From: Streptomyces sp. NBC_00775
GTDB taxonomy: Bacteria; Actinomycetota; Actinomycetes; Streptomycetales; Streptomycetaceae
Direction of reading: 5' to 3'
DNA: 64,000 nt
NCBI RefSeq assembly: GCF_036347135.1
Contig: NZ_CP108938.1
Location: 8,866,001 to 8,930,000 of the forward strand
The translations under genes were made by a program, and so were the position numbers. Of this stretch, positions 1-8,515 are shown piece after piece (position 1 is the first letter of the stretch; each line of letters starts with the position of its first letter). Below the pieces are notes generated by a model. It saw only the letters and a list, made by a program, of their open reading frames with translations, was not told where the DNA came from and searched no databases.

Positions 1-642
1 AAGCTGGAGATCAAGGAGTTCACGGACTACGTCCTGCCGAACACCGCGCTCCAGGAGGGCACGCTCGACGCGAACCTGTACCAGAACCAGCCGTTCCTGG
101 ACGAGTTCAACAAGTCCAAGGGCACCGACCTCGTGTCGGTCGTCAAGGCGTACCTGCCGCCCATGGGCGTGTACTCGAAGAAGATCACGGACATCGCGAA
201 GCTTGCCGACGGAGCCACCGTCGCCGTGCCGAACGAGACCACCAACGAGGGCCGCGCCCTCAAACTCCTCGCCTCCAAGGGCCTGATCACGCTCAAGGAG
301 GGGACGGGAACGACCGCGTCCCCGGCGGACATCACGGCCAACCCGAAGCACCTGAAGTTCAAGGAGCTGGACCCCGCTCAGCTGCCGCGCTCGCTCGACG
401 ACGTGACGGCCGCGGTCATCAACAACAACTACGCCCAGGACGCGGGCCTCAGCCCCGCCCAGGACGCGATCCTCCTGGAGTCCGCGAAGGACAACCCCTA
501 CGCGAACCTCCTGGCCGTCAAGAAGGGCAACGAGGACGACCCGCGGGTCAAGAAGCTCGCGACGCTTCTCACTTCGTCCGAGGTGAAGAAGTTCATCGAG
601 GACAAGTACAAGGGCTCGGTCCTGCCGGTCATCTCCGGCTGA
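1..642 (+). CDS. metQ: MetQ/NlpA-family methionine ABC transporter substrate-binding lipoprotein (5' end outside window)
   Basis: The frame is open from the first base, so the signal peptide and lipobox lie upstream of the window. About 213 C-terminal residues are visible. The sequence shows typical NlpA/MetQ features: the FTDY segment, 'NQPFLDEFNKSKG', 'VYSKKI', and the 'ATVAVPNETTNEGRAL' strand-turn that contacts the ligand. The C-terminus has the 'VIN-NNYAQDAGL' and 'NPYANLLAV' blocks. Proteins of this family bind D/L-methionine at the outer membrane face and deliver it to the MetNI importer. The metN and metI genes are expected just upstream of the window. A strong hairpin follows the stop codon. 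The family call is secure. Methionine as ligand is inferred from family membership. Confidence 0.9.
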   Translation, partial: KLEIKEFTDYVLPNTALQEGTLDANLYQNQPFLDEFNKSKGTDLVSVVKAYLPPMGVYSKKITDIAKLADGATVAVPNETTNEGRALKLLASKGLITLKEGTGTTASPADITANPKHLKFKELDPAQLPRSLDDVTAAVINNNYAQDAGLSPAQDAILLESAKDNPYANLLAVKKGNEDDPRVKKLATLLTSSEVKKFIEDKYKGSVLPVISG

Positions 643-661
643 CGCCCGCTCCCGTTACCGC

Positions 662-696
662 ACGGGGTCCACTCCATTACCCGGTGTGGACCCCGT
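662..696 (+). terminator. Rho-independent-type hairpin after metQ
   Basis: A perfect 11-bp inverted repeat (662-672 with 686-696, 13-nt loop) lies 20 bases after the metQ stop. There is no clear T-run, as is common for Streptomyces terminators. Confidence 0.6.
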
Positions 697-791
697 TGTG
701 CGGTTCAGTGGTTTCATGCTGCATGCTGGGCAGTTCAGCGGGCCCGACGGTTTCCGAGGGCCCGAAGTCCCCGACGGTTACGGAGCGGCGC

Positions 792-1430
792 ATGACGAGC
801 ACCTTCCCCAACATCTCCATCAGTACGGAGCGGTTGGTCCTGCGCGCGCTCGACGAGGACGACGTACCCGCCCTGGCCGAGATGATGAACGACGAGATGG
901 TGGCGGCCTGGACGTCGGTGCCCCAGCCCTTCACCGAGGACGGCGCCCGCACCTGGATCACCGAGTACGCGCCCACGGAGCGCGCGGAGGGCCGCGGACT
1001 CGACCTCGCCGTCACCGAGTTCCTCACTCAGCGACTGGTCGGCATCATCCAGCTCGGCAAGACGAACTGGCATGTGCGGTCCACCGAACTCTCGTACATC
1101 ATCGCCCCCTGGGCACGCGGCGAGGGCTACGCCTCCGAGGCGGCGCTCGCCACCGCCCAATGGCTCTTCGGCGACCAGAAGTTCGAGCGCATCGAACTGC
1201 GTACGGCGGCCGACAACACCGCCTCGCAGCAGGTCGCCCAGAAGATCGGCTGCATCAGCGAGGGAGTGCTGCGCAACGCCTGCATAGCGCGCACCCGCAC
1301 CGAGGACGGGACCTGGGTCGACCTGCGCACCGACTTCATCGTGTGGAGCCTGCTGCCGGAGGACCTCGACGGCGTCGGCGAGCAGTTCGCCGACAGCGGC
1401 GGTTTCACGTCGTTCTCCGACTGGAACTGA
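792..1430 (+). CDS. GNAT-family N-acetyltransferase (RimJ/RimL-like)
   Basis: A 212-residue acetyltransferase. The start is the ATG at 792, preceded by GGAG six bases upstream; longer in-frame starts have no ribosome site. The protein opens with 'ISTERLVLRALDEDDVPAL', the classic first strand-helix of RimJ/RimL enzymes that acetylate protein N-termini or small amines using acetyl-CoA. A later block resembling 'APWARGEGYASEA' corresponds to the acetyl-CoA pyrophosphate loop, and 'ELRTAADNTASQQVAQKIG' is the C-terminal acceptor/CoA region. The gene stands alone between terminators, so the substrate cannot be told from context. Confidence 0.85.
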   Translation: MTSTFPNISISTERLVLRALDEDDVPALAEMMNDEMVAAWTSVPQPFTEDGARTWITEYAPTERAEGRGLDLAVTEFLTQRLVGIIQLGKTNWHVRSTELSYIIAPWARGEGYASEAALATAQWLFGDQKFERIELRTAADNTASQQVAQKIGCISEGVLRNACIARTRTEDGTWVDLRTDFIVWSLLPEDLDGVGEQFADSGGFTSFSDWN

Positions 1431-1635
1431 GCACCACGGGAGCCTCACACAGGCGCCCCCGGAGCCACAGGAGTCTTCGGTACGGGCCCCGGAAGCACCG
1501 TGGCGGAATCCGCGGGACCGCTCCCACCCGCCGGAGCCCGTCGCGGCGCCGCCCCGGCCGCACCAGGTACCCTCACGGAGCCCGCCCATGGGCTGCCCCT
1601 GACGACCTGCGAAAACCTTCTGGAGACTGACGACG

Positions 1636-2847
1636 ATGGCCGACCGGGTCACGGTGATCGGCTGGGACGGCTCGCCACTGACCGCCGCGGCGCGCTCCGC
1701 ACTCGGTGCCGCCACGCTGGTGGCCGGCGCGGCCCACCACCTCGCACTCCCCGAGGTGCCCGCGACCGCCGAACGCGTCCGCCTCGGCAGCGTCGGCCTC
1801 GCCGCCCGCCGGATCGCGAGCCACCGGGGCACCGCCGTCGTCCTCGCCGACGGAGACCCGGGCTTCTTCGGCGTCGTCCGCACCCTGCGGAGCCGCGAGT
1901 TCGGCCTGGAGGTCGAAGTGGTGCCCGCGGTCTCCTCGGTGGCCGCCGCCTTCGCCCGCGCCGGTATGCCCTGGGACGACGCACAGGTGGTCGTCGCACA
2001 TCGCCGCACCCTGCGACGCGCGGTGAATGTATGCCGCGCCCACACCAAGGTCGCCGTCCTCACCTCGCCCGGGGCAGGCCCCGCCGAACTCGGTCTGCTC
2101 CTCGAAGGAGTGCACCGCACCTTCGTCATCTGCGAGGAACTCGGCACCGCGGCCGAGCGGGTCACGATCCTCACCTCCGACAAGGCCGCCGACCACACCT
2201 GGCGCGACCCCAATGTCGTCATCGTCATCGGCGGCTTCGTGGCCACGGCCGAGGACGGCGGCTGGATCGCCGGCCGTGACCCGGGCACCGGACCGCGCGG
2301 CTGGGCGCTGCCCGCCCAGGCGTACGGCGGTGCGCTCGGCGAAGGCGAAACGGATCTGCTGCGCGCCGCCCAACTCGCCCGCCTGGGCCCGCGCGTCGGC
2401 GACCTCGTCTGGGACATCGGCTCCGGCAGCGGCGCCTTCGCCACCGAGGCCGCGCGCACCGGCGCCGCCGTCATCGCGGTCGACCGCAACCCGGGATGCT
2501 GCGCCCGCACCGAGGACTCCGCCCGCCGCTTCGGCGTCCAGATGCAGATCGTGCACGGCACCGCGCCGCACGTCCTGGAGAACCTTCCCGAACCCGATGT
2601 AGTACGCGTCGGAGGCGGGGGAGTGGAGGTGGTCTCGGCCGTCGCCGACCGCCGTCCGCAGCGCATCGTGACGCACGCCGCGACCCGCGACGCGGCCGAA
2701 CTCATCGGCCGGGACCTGACGGAGCACGGCTACCAGGTCGAGTGCGCGCTCATTCAGTCCGTCGAACTCGATACAAGGGCCTGGACGGAGAAGGAGCGGA
2801 GCGTCGCGTTCCTGCTCAGCGGCCGTTTGCCGGATCGCGCCCCGTGA
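1636..2847 (+). CDS. cobL: Precorrin-6Y C5,15-methyltransferase (decarboxylating), CbiE-CbiT fusion
   Basis: A 403-residue bifunctional enzyme of aerobic adenosylcobalamin synthesis. It methylates C5 and C15 of the corrin ring and removes the C12 acetate carboxyl group. Residues 1-200 are the CbiE tetrapyrrole-methylase fold ('VTVIGWDGSPL', 'ADGDPGFFG' with the SAM-binding GDP-type loop). Residues 210-400 are the CbiT Rossmann methyltransferase ('VWDIGSGSGAFATEAA', then 'VIAVDRNP'). The ATG at 1636 is preceded by CTGGAG. The next gene, a BluB-CobT fusion, acts in the same pathway in lower-ligand synthesis and attachment. Confidence 0.92.
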   Translation: MADRVTVIGWDGSPLTAAARSALGAATLVAGAAHHLALPEVPATAERVRLGSVGLAARRIASHRGTAVVLADGDPGFFGVVRTLRSREFGLEVEVVPAVSSVAAAFARAGMPWDDAQVVVAHRRTLRRAVNVCRAHTKVAVLTSPGAGPAELGLLLEGVHRTFVICEELGTAAERVTILTSDKAADHTWRDPNVVIVIGGFVATAEDGGWIAGRDPGTGPRGWALPAQAYGGALGEGETDLLRAAQLARLGPRVGDLVWDIGSGSGAFATEAARTGAAVIAVDRNPGCCARTEDSARRFGVQMQIVHGTAPHVLENLPEPDVVRVGGGGVEVVSAVADRRPQRIVTHAATRDAAELIGRDLTEHGYQVECALIQSVELDTRAWTEKERSVAFLLSGRLPDRAP

Positions 2848-3192
2848 TCCTGTTGTCGTACTGCGCGCGGTAGGCTGGCCGATCGTTGTACCGCTCCCGG
2901 GGGATCGGCCTTTCGTCGGTCAATGTCCGGAAAACGCGCCCGTTTTGAGGCGTGTGTGGTACGGCAGAACCGGAGGACGCGCAACGTGGCGCAGTCCACA
3001 GCGGGCGCTCGCGGATCAAGCTGTCGCGAGGGCGGGACGACCGGGACAATGCCAGTTAATGGCTTTGTCGTCTTTGTTGGCCGGTCGTTCGTGCCGCTGG
3101 GCGCGCACGCTCGTTCTTCACAGTGGGGCGGTCGGTGCGCCGTTCCGGGCGAGCTGGACTTGGAAGCACTAACCGATGGGCGAGGGGTACGC
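2848..3192 (+). promoter_or_regulatory. 345-base leader of cobT with four predicted hairpins; no gene seen
   Basis: No convincing coding sequence is present between cobL and cobT. Four perfect or near-perfect stem-loops are visible: 2877-2884/2903-2910 (8 bp, followed by TTTCGT, probably the cobL terminator), 2931-2936/2941-2946 (AAAACG/CGTTTT), 3008-3013/3025-3030 (CTCGCG/CGCGAG), and 3045-3049+3051-3054 paired with 3060-3063+3065-3069 (nine pairs around one T-T mismatch). The conserved B12 box of cobalamin riboswitches was looked for and not found. The last hairpin lies about 120 bases before the cobT start and could form part of a long 5' UTR. Confidence 0.45.
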
Positions 3193-6100
3193 ATGACCGA
3201 CACCGGCCAGGTCCCGGGCGAGGGATTGCCGGAGAACGCAGGCATGGTGGAGCAGCCGGGCGTCACCGCGCCGGGCGCGTACACCTTCCTCGACCCCTCC
3301 GAGAACCCCGTCGAGGACGACGACCTGCTTCTGATGCCGGGCGCCCCGGGCGCCCAGGGCGCGTGGGGCAACGAGGTGCCGCCGCCGGCCCCGATGCCCT
3401 TCCTCCACGAGCCGGGCCCGCACGAGATGGCCGGGCGCGACAGTGGCGCGGTCGACCTCGGCGCCGTCCGCGCGCCGAACCTGGCGCCCGCCCCGCAGCC
3501 GACGACGCCGCGCCGCCCGCTGCACCTCGGCCCGCCGACACCGGACGGCTCCGCGAGCCCGGTGCGCTCGCTGGCCGACCGCGGCCCGGCGGGTGCCCCG
3601 GTGAGCCCCGCTCCCGTCACCCCGTCGCCCGTGGCCGATCCCGTGATCGCCGCCCCCGTAACTCCCGTACGGCACGCGGGTCCGCCGACGGTCGGGCCCG
3701 AGTACCTCGATGTGCCGCAGCTCGGTGAGATTCCGCCGCAGGGCGCGGTCCCGTGGGGCGTACCGCCCGTGGCGTCCGACGCGGGGGTTGCAGAAACGGT
3801 CGTGCCGGAGCCGGGACCGGCGCTCGAGTCCCTCACGCCGGCCGAGGCCGCGCCGGTCGCCGAGGCGGCCCAGCCCGCCGAGGCCCCGGGACTCGCGCCC
3901 GCTCCCCAGGCGCAGGCTCAGGTCGCGGAGGCGGCTGCCGAACCCCAGGCGCTCCAGGTCGCGGAGGGTTCGCCGGCCCCCCAGGAACCGGCAGGCGCCC
4001 AGGCTCCCGAGACCGCACCCGTCCTGGACGGCTCGCAGGTCCCGCAGACTCCGGACGCGACGCCCTTCCCGGCGGCCCCGGAGGTTCCGCACGCCTTCCA
4101 GGCGACGGACGACACCGACGGTAACGGGCACGCCGCGCATGCGGACGGCGCCCACGCATCCGCGCACGAGGCCGCCCCGGCGCAGATCCTGCCGGACGTC
4201 GAGCACGTGGCGCCCGCGCAGAACCTCGCCCCGGTTCCGGACCTCGCGCCCGCACACGCCCCGCAGGCAGGGCACGCGGCCCCGCCGCACTTCGCCGAGC
4301 AGGGCGCCTACGGAGTCGACCCGGCCGAGCCGGCGGCCCAGTTCACGGACCCCGGTGTCCATATCCCGGAACCGGCTGCCCAGTTCGCGGACGCGGGATC
4401 CGTGGGATTCCACGGGGAGGCCCCGCAGCCGCTCGCGACAGCCGTCGCGTCCGCTCCCGAGGTCGCGCAGGCCGCGCTCTCCGCGGACGCCTCGCACGGC
4501 CAGTCGGTGCCCGGCCTCGAAGCCTTCCAGGCCCAGCAGTTCGCGGCCCCGGCCGCCTTCGCCGAGAACGGCTCCGCCGAGGCACTGCACGGCATCCCGG
4601 TGAGTGTGGCCGCGCACGCGGAGGCCCCCCAGGCATCCGCGGACTGGCGCCACGGCGAGCAGCACTTCCCCGATGCCGTTGGGGCGACCGGCGCGTCCGG
4701 ACTCCCGGGCACTCCCCTGGAGCCCCACGCGGACCAGCCCCTCGGCGAGTTCGTGCCCGTGGAGGGGCTGGTGCCCACGACCCCGCACCTGGCTCCGACT
4801 CCGCCGCACGCCATGATCGTGCCGCCTCTCCCCTCGGAGGAGCAGCCCGTGGCCGAGGAGCCCGCCGACGAGACGATCGTGGTGGCGCCCGCCCCCACTC
4901 AGGAGATCGCCGGGGAGCCCGTCGAGGCGATCACCGAGGAGACCGTCGAGGAATCTCCGGAGACGCCCGCCGCGGAAACGGAGCCGATCGCTCCGGCGGT
5001 CGTACCGGCGCCCCGGGAAGCCGAAGCCGAAGCCGAAGCCGAACCGCAAGTCGAAACCAGGCCCGAGGTACTCCCCGTACCGGAACCGTTCGCCGCGGAG
5101 CCGGAGCCCGTAGTAGTCGCACAGCAAGCGGAGGACCTGGACACCCAGGTCGCCGACCAGGAAGAGAGCACGGCCGTAGTGGAAGACGTACGAGAGTCCA
5201 CCGGCCCGGCGGCCCCCGGCTACGACGACGCCGAGCGCGAGGCCGTGCTGCGCGTGATGCGCGAGCGCCGCGACATCCGCAACGGCTTCCGCAGCGACCC
5301 GATCCCGCACGACGTGCTGCTCCGTGTCCTGGAGGCCGCGCACACCGCGCCGTCCGTCGGCCACTCCCAGCCCTGGGACTTCGTCGTCATCCGCTCCGCC
5401 GACACCCGGCGGTCGATGCACGAACTGGCCGCCCGCCAGCGCGAGGCGTACGCGAAGTCGCTGCCCAAGGGCCGTGCCAAGCAGTTCAAGGAACTGAAGA
5501 TCGAGGCCATCCTCGACACCCCGGTGAACATCGTCGTCACCGCCGACCCGACCCGCGGCGGCCGTCACACCCTGGGCCGTCACACCCAGCCGCAGATGGC
5601 CCCGTACTCCTCCGCGCTCGCGGTCGAGAACCTCTGGCTCGCGGCCCGCGCCGAGGGCCTCGGCGTCGGCTGGGTCAGCTTCTTCGACGAGCGCGAGATG
5701 GTCCGCGCCCTGGGCCTGCCCGAGCACCTCGAAGTGGTCGCCTACCTGTGTGTCGGTTACGTCGACGAGTTCCCGGACGAGCCCGAGCTGATGCAGGCCG
5801 GCTGGTCCAAGCGCCGCCCGCTGTCATGGGTCGTGCACGAGGAGACGTACGGCCGTCGCGCGCTGCCCGGCGAGGAGCCGCACGACCTGCTCGCCGAGAC
5901 GGTCTCCAACATCCGCCCGCTGGACGCCAAGGCGCTCGGTGAGGCGTGGGAGCGCCAGAAGCGGATGACCAAGCCCGCGGGTGCGCTCGGCATGCTGGAG
6001 ATCATCTCCGCGCAGCTGTCGGGCCTGTCCCGGATGTGCCCGCCGCCGATCCCGGAGCCCGCGGCCGTCGCCATCTTCGCGGGCGACCACGGCGTGCACG

Positions 6101-6936
6101 CCCAGGGCGTCACCCCCTGGCCGCAGGAGGTCACCGCCCAGATGGTGGCCAACTTCCTGGGCGGCGGCGCGGTCTGCAACGCGTTCGCCAACCAGGTGGG
6201 CGCCGAGGTCTGCGTCATCGACGTGGGCGTCGCCTCCGACCTCCCGGCGACCCCGGGCCTCCTCCCGCGCAAGGTCCGTGCGGGTACCGCCGACATGACC
6301 ACGGGTCCCGCGATGTCCCGCGAGGAGGTCATCGCGGCCATCGAGGTGGGCATCGAGACGGCCCGCGACCTGGTGGCGGCAGGCAACAAGGCCCTCCTGA
6401 CGGGCGAGATGGGCATCGCCAACACCACGGCGTCGGCGGCCCTGATCTCCGTCTTCACGGACACTGACCCGTCCGAGGTGACGGGCCGCGGCACCGGCAT
6501 CAACGACGAGACCCTGGCCCGCAAGACCGAGGTCGTCCGCCGCGCCATCGAACTCCACCAGCCGGACCCCGCCGACCCCATCGGCGCCCTCGCGGCCATC
6601 GGCGGCCTCGAACACGCCGCCATGGTCGGCCTCCTCCTCGGCGGCGCCTCCCTCCGTACGCCGGTGATCCTGGACGGCGTGAGCGCCGGCGCCGCGGCCC
6701 TGGTCGCCCGCGCCATCGCCCCCGAGGTCCTGGCCGCCTGCATCGCGGGCCACCGCAGCGCGGAACCGGGCCACGTGGCCGCCCTGAACAAGCTGGGCCT
6801 GCGACCCCTGGTCGACCTGGACCTCCGCCTCGGCGAGGGCACGGGCGCGCTGCTGGCCCTGCCAGTGGTCCAGAGCGCGGCGAGGGCGATGCACGAGGTG
6901 GCGACGTTCGATTCGGCGGGAGTAACTGAAAAGTAG
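3193..6936 (+). CDS. cobT: Fused BluB-like flavin oxidoreductase and nicotinate-nucleotide--dimethylbenzimidazole phosphoribosyltransferase
   Basis: About 1247 residues, starting at the ATG at 3193 behind GAGGGG. Residues 1-675 are low-complexity Pro/Ala/Glu-rich sequence, including a short EAEAEAE run near nucleotide 5020. Residues about 675-895 are a nitroreductase-fold domain of the BluB type ('RRDIRNGFRSDPI', 'HTAPSVGHSQPWDF', 'GVGWVSFFD'). BluB makes 5,6-dimethylbenzimidazole from FMN. Residues about 900-1240 are CobT ('AGDHGVHAQGVTPWP', 'GEMGIANTTASAAL', 'VILDGVSAGAAAL'), which activates that base with a phosphoribosyl group from nicotinate mononucleotide. One polypeptide could therefore make and activate the lower ligand of B12. 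Solo CobT is usually about 350 residues, so the N-terminus is exceptional. Its role is unknown. Confidence 0.92.
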   Translation: MTDTGQVPGEGLPENAGMVEQPGVTAPGAYTFLDPSENPVEDDDLLLMPGAPGAQGAWGNEVPPPAPMPFLHEPGPHEMAGRDSGAVDLGAVRAPNLAPAPQPTTPRRPLHLGPPTPDGSASPVRSLADRGPAGAPVSPAPVTPSPVADPVIAAPVTPVRHAGPPTVGPEYLDVPQLGEIPPQGAVPWGVPPVASDAGVAETVVPEPGPALESLTPAEAAPVAEAAQPAEAPGLAPAPQAQAQVAEAAAEPQALQVAEGSPAPQEPAGAQAPETAPVLDGSQVPQTPDATPFPAAPEVPHAFQATDDTDGNGHAAHADGAHASAHEAAPAQILPDVEHVAPAQNLAPVPDLAPAHAPQAGHAAPPHFAEQGAYGVDPAEPAAQFTDPGVHIPEPAAQFADAGSVGFHGEAPQPLATAVASAPEVAQAALSADASHGQSVPGLEAFQAQQFAAPAAFAENGSAEALHGIPVSVAAHAEAPQASADWRHGEQHFPDAVGATGASGLPGTPLEPHADQPLGEFVPVEGLVPTTPHLAPTPPHAMIVPPLPSEEQPVAEEPADETIVVAPAPTQEIAGEPVEAITEETVEESPETPAAETEPIAPAVVPAPREAEAEAEAEPQVETRPEVLPVPEPFAAEPEPVVVAQQAEDLDTQVADQEESTAVVEDVRESTGPAAPGYDDAEREAVLRVMRERRDIRNGFRSDPIPHDVLLRVLEAAHTAPSVGHSQPWDFVVIRSADTRRSMHELAARQREAYAKSLPKGRAKQFKELKIEAILDTPVNIVVTADPTRGGRHTLGRHTQPQMAPYSSALAVENLWLAARAEGLGVGWVSFFDEREMVRALGLPEHLEVVAYLCVGYVDEFPDEPELMQAGWSKRRPLSWVVHEETYGRRALPGEEPHDLLAETVSNIRPLDAKALGEAWERQKRMTKPAGALGMLEIISAQLSGLSRMCPPPIPEPAAVAIFAGDHGVHAQGVTPWPQEVTAQMVANFLGGGAVCNAFANQVGAEVCVIDVGVASDLPATPGLLPRKVRAGTADMTTGPAMSREEVIAAIEVGIETARDLVAAGNKALLTGEMGIANTTASAALISVFTDTDPSEVTGRGTGINDETLARKTEVVRRAIELHQPDPADPIGALAAIGGLEHAAMVGLLLGGASLRTPVILDGVSAGAAALVARAIAPEVLAACIAGHRSAEPGHVAALNKLGLRPLVDLDLRLGEGTGALLALPVVQSAARAMHEVATFDSAGVTEK

Positions 6937-6944
6937 GCCTCGCG

Positions 6945-7045
6945 GTTGTGGGCAGTCGTTCCGCAGGGCGGAACGGGTGGGCACAACCGCCCACGGCCCG
7001 CAGACGAACACGGGGGTCCGGGGGCAAAGCCCCCCACGCGGCGGA
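6945..7045. repeat. Dispersed intergenic palindromic repeat (GTTGTGGGCA...CACAAC and GGGGTCCGGGGGC types)
   Basis: An imperfect palindrome spans 6945-6987: GTTGTG/CACAAC outside and GTTCCGC/GCGGAAC inside. It is followed by a G-rich/C-rich hairpin at 7015-7035 (GGGGGC-aaa-GCCCCC). The same 'ggtc(t/c)(g)gggg...gcccccc' tail recurs at 11823-11853 and 47017-47041, and a partial GTGGGCACAACC motif recurs at 34562-34573. This fits a family of short dispersed repeats in Streptomyces intergenic DNA. Confidence 0.55.
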
Positions 7046-7206
7046 GCCGCATGATGGATACAGCCGGGAAGGGGTGGGCTTGGGGAAAGAAACCCCACCC
7101 ACCCCAGCCCCCACCGGCCCCGCACCCTAAAATCCGCATGTCAGGGGCCACTCCAGAGCCGCAGGGGCCCCGCCCGGCAAAGCCCCGCACGAGGAGCCGC
7201 ACCTCC

Positions 7207-8451
7207 ATGGCCGAACACCCCGCCTACCCCGTAGGCCTCCGCCTCACCGGCCGCCGCGTAGTCGTCCTTGGCGGCGGCCAGGTAGCCCAGCGCCGCCTCC
7301 CGTCCCTCATCGCGGCAGGCGCGGACATCAATCTCGTATCGCCGGAGGCCACCCCCTCCGTCGAGGCGATGGCCGACGCGGGCGAGATCACCTGGACGAA
7401 GCGCCCGTACGAGGACGGCGACCTCGCCGACGCCTGGTACGCCCTGATCGCGACCAGCGACTCCAAGGCGAACACGGACGCCTCGGCCGAAGCGGAGCGG
7501 CACCGGGTCTGGTGCGTCCGCTCGGACGACGCCGACGCGGCCACGGCGTGGACCCCGGCGACGGGCCACAGCGAGGGCGTGACGGTGGCTGTCCTCACCA
7601 CGAACGCCAAGGGACGCGACCCCCGCCACACCGCCGCGATCCGCGACGCCGTGGTGGAGGGCCTCCGCGACGGCACTCTGGTGGCGCCGCACCACCGCTC
7701 CCGCACCCCCGGTGTCGCCCTGGTCGGCGGCGGCCCCGGTGACCCGGACCTGATCACGGTCCGTGGCCGCCGACTGCTCGCGGAGGCCGACGTGGTCATC
7801 GCGGACCGCCTCGGCCCGCGCGACCTCCTCGCCGAACTCCCGCCGCACGTCGAGGTGATCGACGCGGCGAAGATCCCGTACGGCCGTTTCATGGCCCAGG
7901 AGGCCATCAACAACGCGCTGATCGAGCACGCGAAGCAGGGCAAGTCCGTCGTACGGCTGAAGGGCGGCGACCCGTTCGTCTTCGGCCGCGGCATGGAGGA
8001 GGCCCAGGCGCTCGCCGAGGCGGGCATCGCCTGCACGGTGGTTCCGGGCATCTCCAGCTCGATCTCGGTCCCGGGCGCGGCCGGTATCCCGGTCACCCAC
8101 CGGGGTGTCGCACATGAGTTCACCGTGGTCAGCGGCCATGTCGCGCCGAACGACGAGCGCTCCCTGGTGGACTGGCCGTCGCTGGCGAAGCTGCGGGGCA
8201 CCCTCGTCGTCCTCATGGGCGTCGACAAGATCGGCAAGATCGCCGAAACCCTTGTCGCGCACGGCAAGCCGGCCGACACCCCCGTCGCCCTGGTCCAGGA
8301 GGGTACGACCGCCGCGCAGCGCCGCGTCGACGCGACCCTGGCGACGGTCGCCGAGACCGTACGCGCCGAGGACGTGAAGCCCCCGGCGGTGATCGTCATC
8401 GGCGAAGTCGTGAACGTGGGCGTGCACAGCTCGCCGAAGACTTCCGAGTAA
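7207..8451 (+). CDS. cysG: Siroheme synthase-type fusion: precorrin-2 dehydrogenase plus uroporphyrinogen-III C-methyltransferase
   Basis: A 414-residue protein. The start at 7207 was chosen because the conserved Rossmann strand begins there ('GLRLTGRRVVVLGGGQVAQRR'), with GAGGAG ten bases upstream. Residues 1-150 form the NAD-binding precorrin-2 dehydrogenase/ferrochelatase-like domain. Residues about 160-400 form the SUMT domain ('LVGGGPGDPDLITVRG', 'VIDAAKIPYG', 'VVRLKGGDPFVFGRG', 'GISSSISVPGAAGIPVTHRG'), which methylates uroporphyrinogen III at C2 and C7 with SAM. The product feeds siroheme and B12 synthesis, which fits the upstream cobL and cobT genes. The protein is a little shorter than E. 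coli CysG, and the dehydrogenase domain looks reduced, so chelatase activity is uncertain. Confidence 0.9.
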   Translation: MAEHPAYPVGLRLTGRRVVVLGGGQVAQRRLPSLIAAGADINLVSPEATPSVEAMADAGEITWTKRPYEDGDLADAWYALIATSDSKANTDASAEAERHRVWCVRSDDADAATAWTPATGHSEGVTVAVLTTNAKGRDPRHTAAIRDAVVEGLRDGTLVAPHHRSRTPGVALVGGGPGDPDLITVRGRRLLAEADVVIADRLGPRDLLAELPPHVEVIDAAKIPYGRFMAQEAINNALIEHAKQGKSVVRLKGGDPFVFGRGMEEAQALAEAGIACTVVPGISSSISVPGAAGIPVTHRGVAHEFTVVSGHVAPNDERSLVDWPSLAKLRGTLVVLMGVDKIGKIAETLVAHGKPADTPVALVQEGTTAAQRRVDATLATVAETVRAEDVKPPAVIVIGEVVNVGVHSSPKTSE

Positions 8452-8515
8452 CCACGGGTAACCCAACCCGTTCCCAGCCGTTGGCACCGCACCCAGGACA
8501 AGGCAGTATCACCCT

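Noticed and set aside
2848-3192. Cobalamin riboswitch upstream of cobT
   Set aside because: The conserved B12 box and the GCCACTG core of cobalamin riboswitches were not found on the plus strand.
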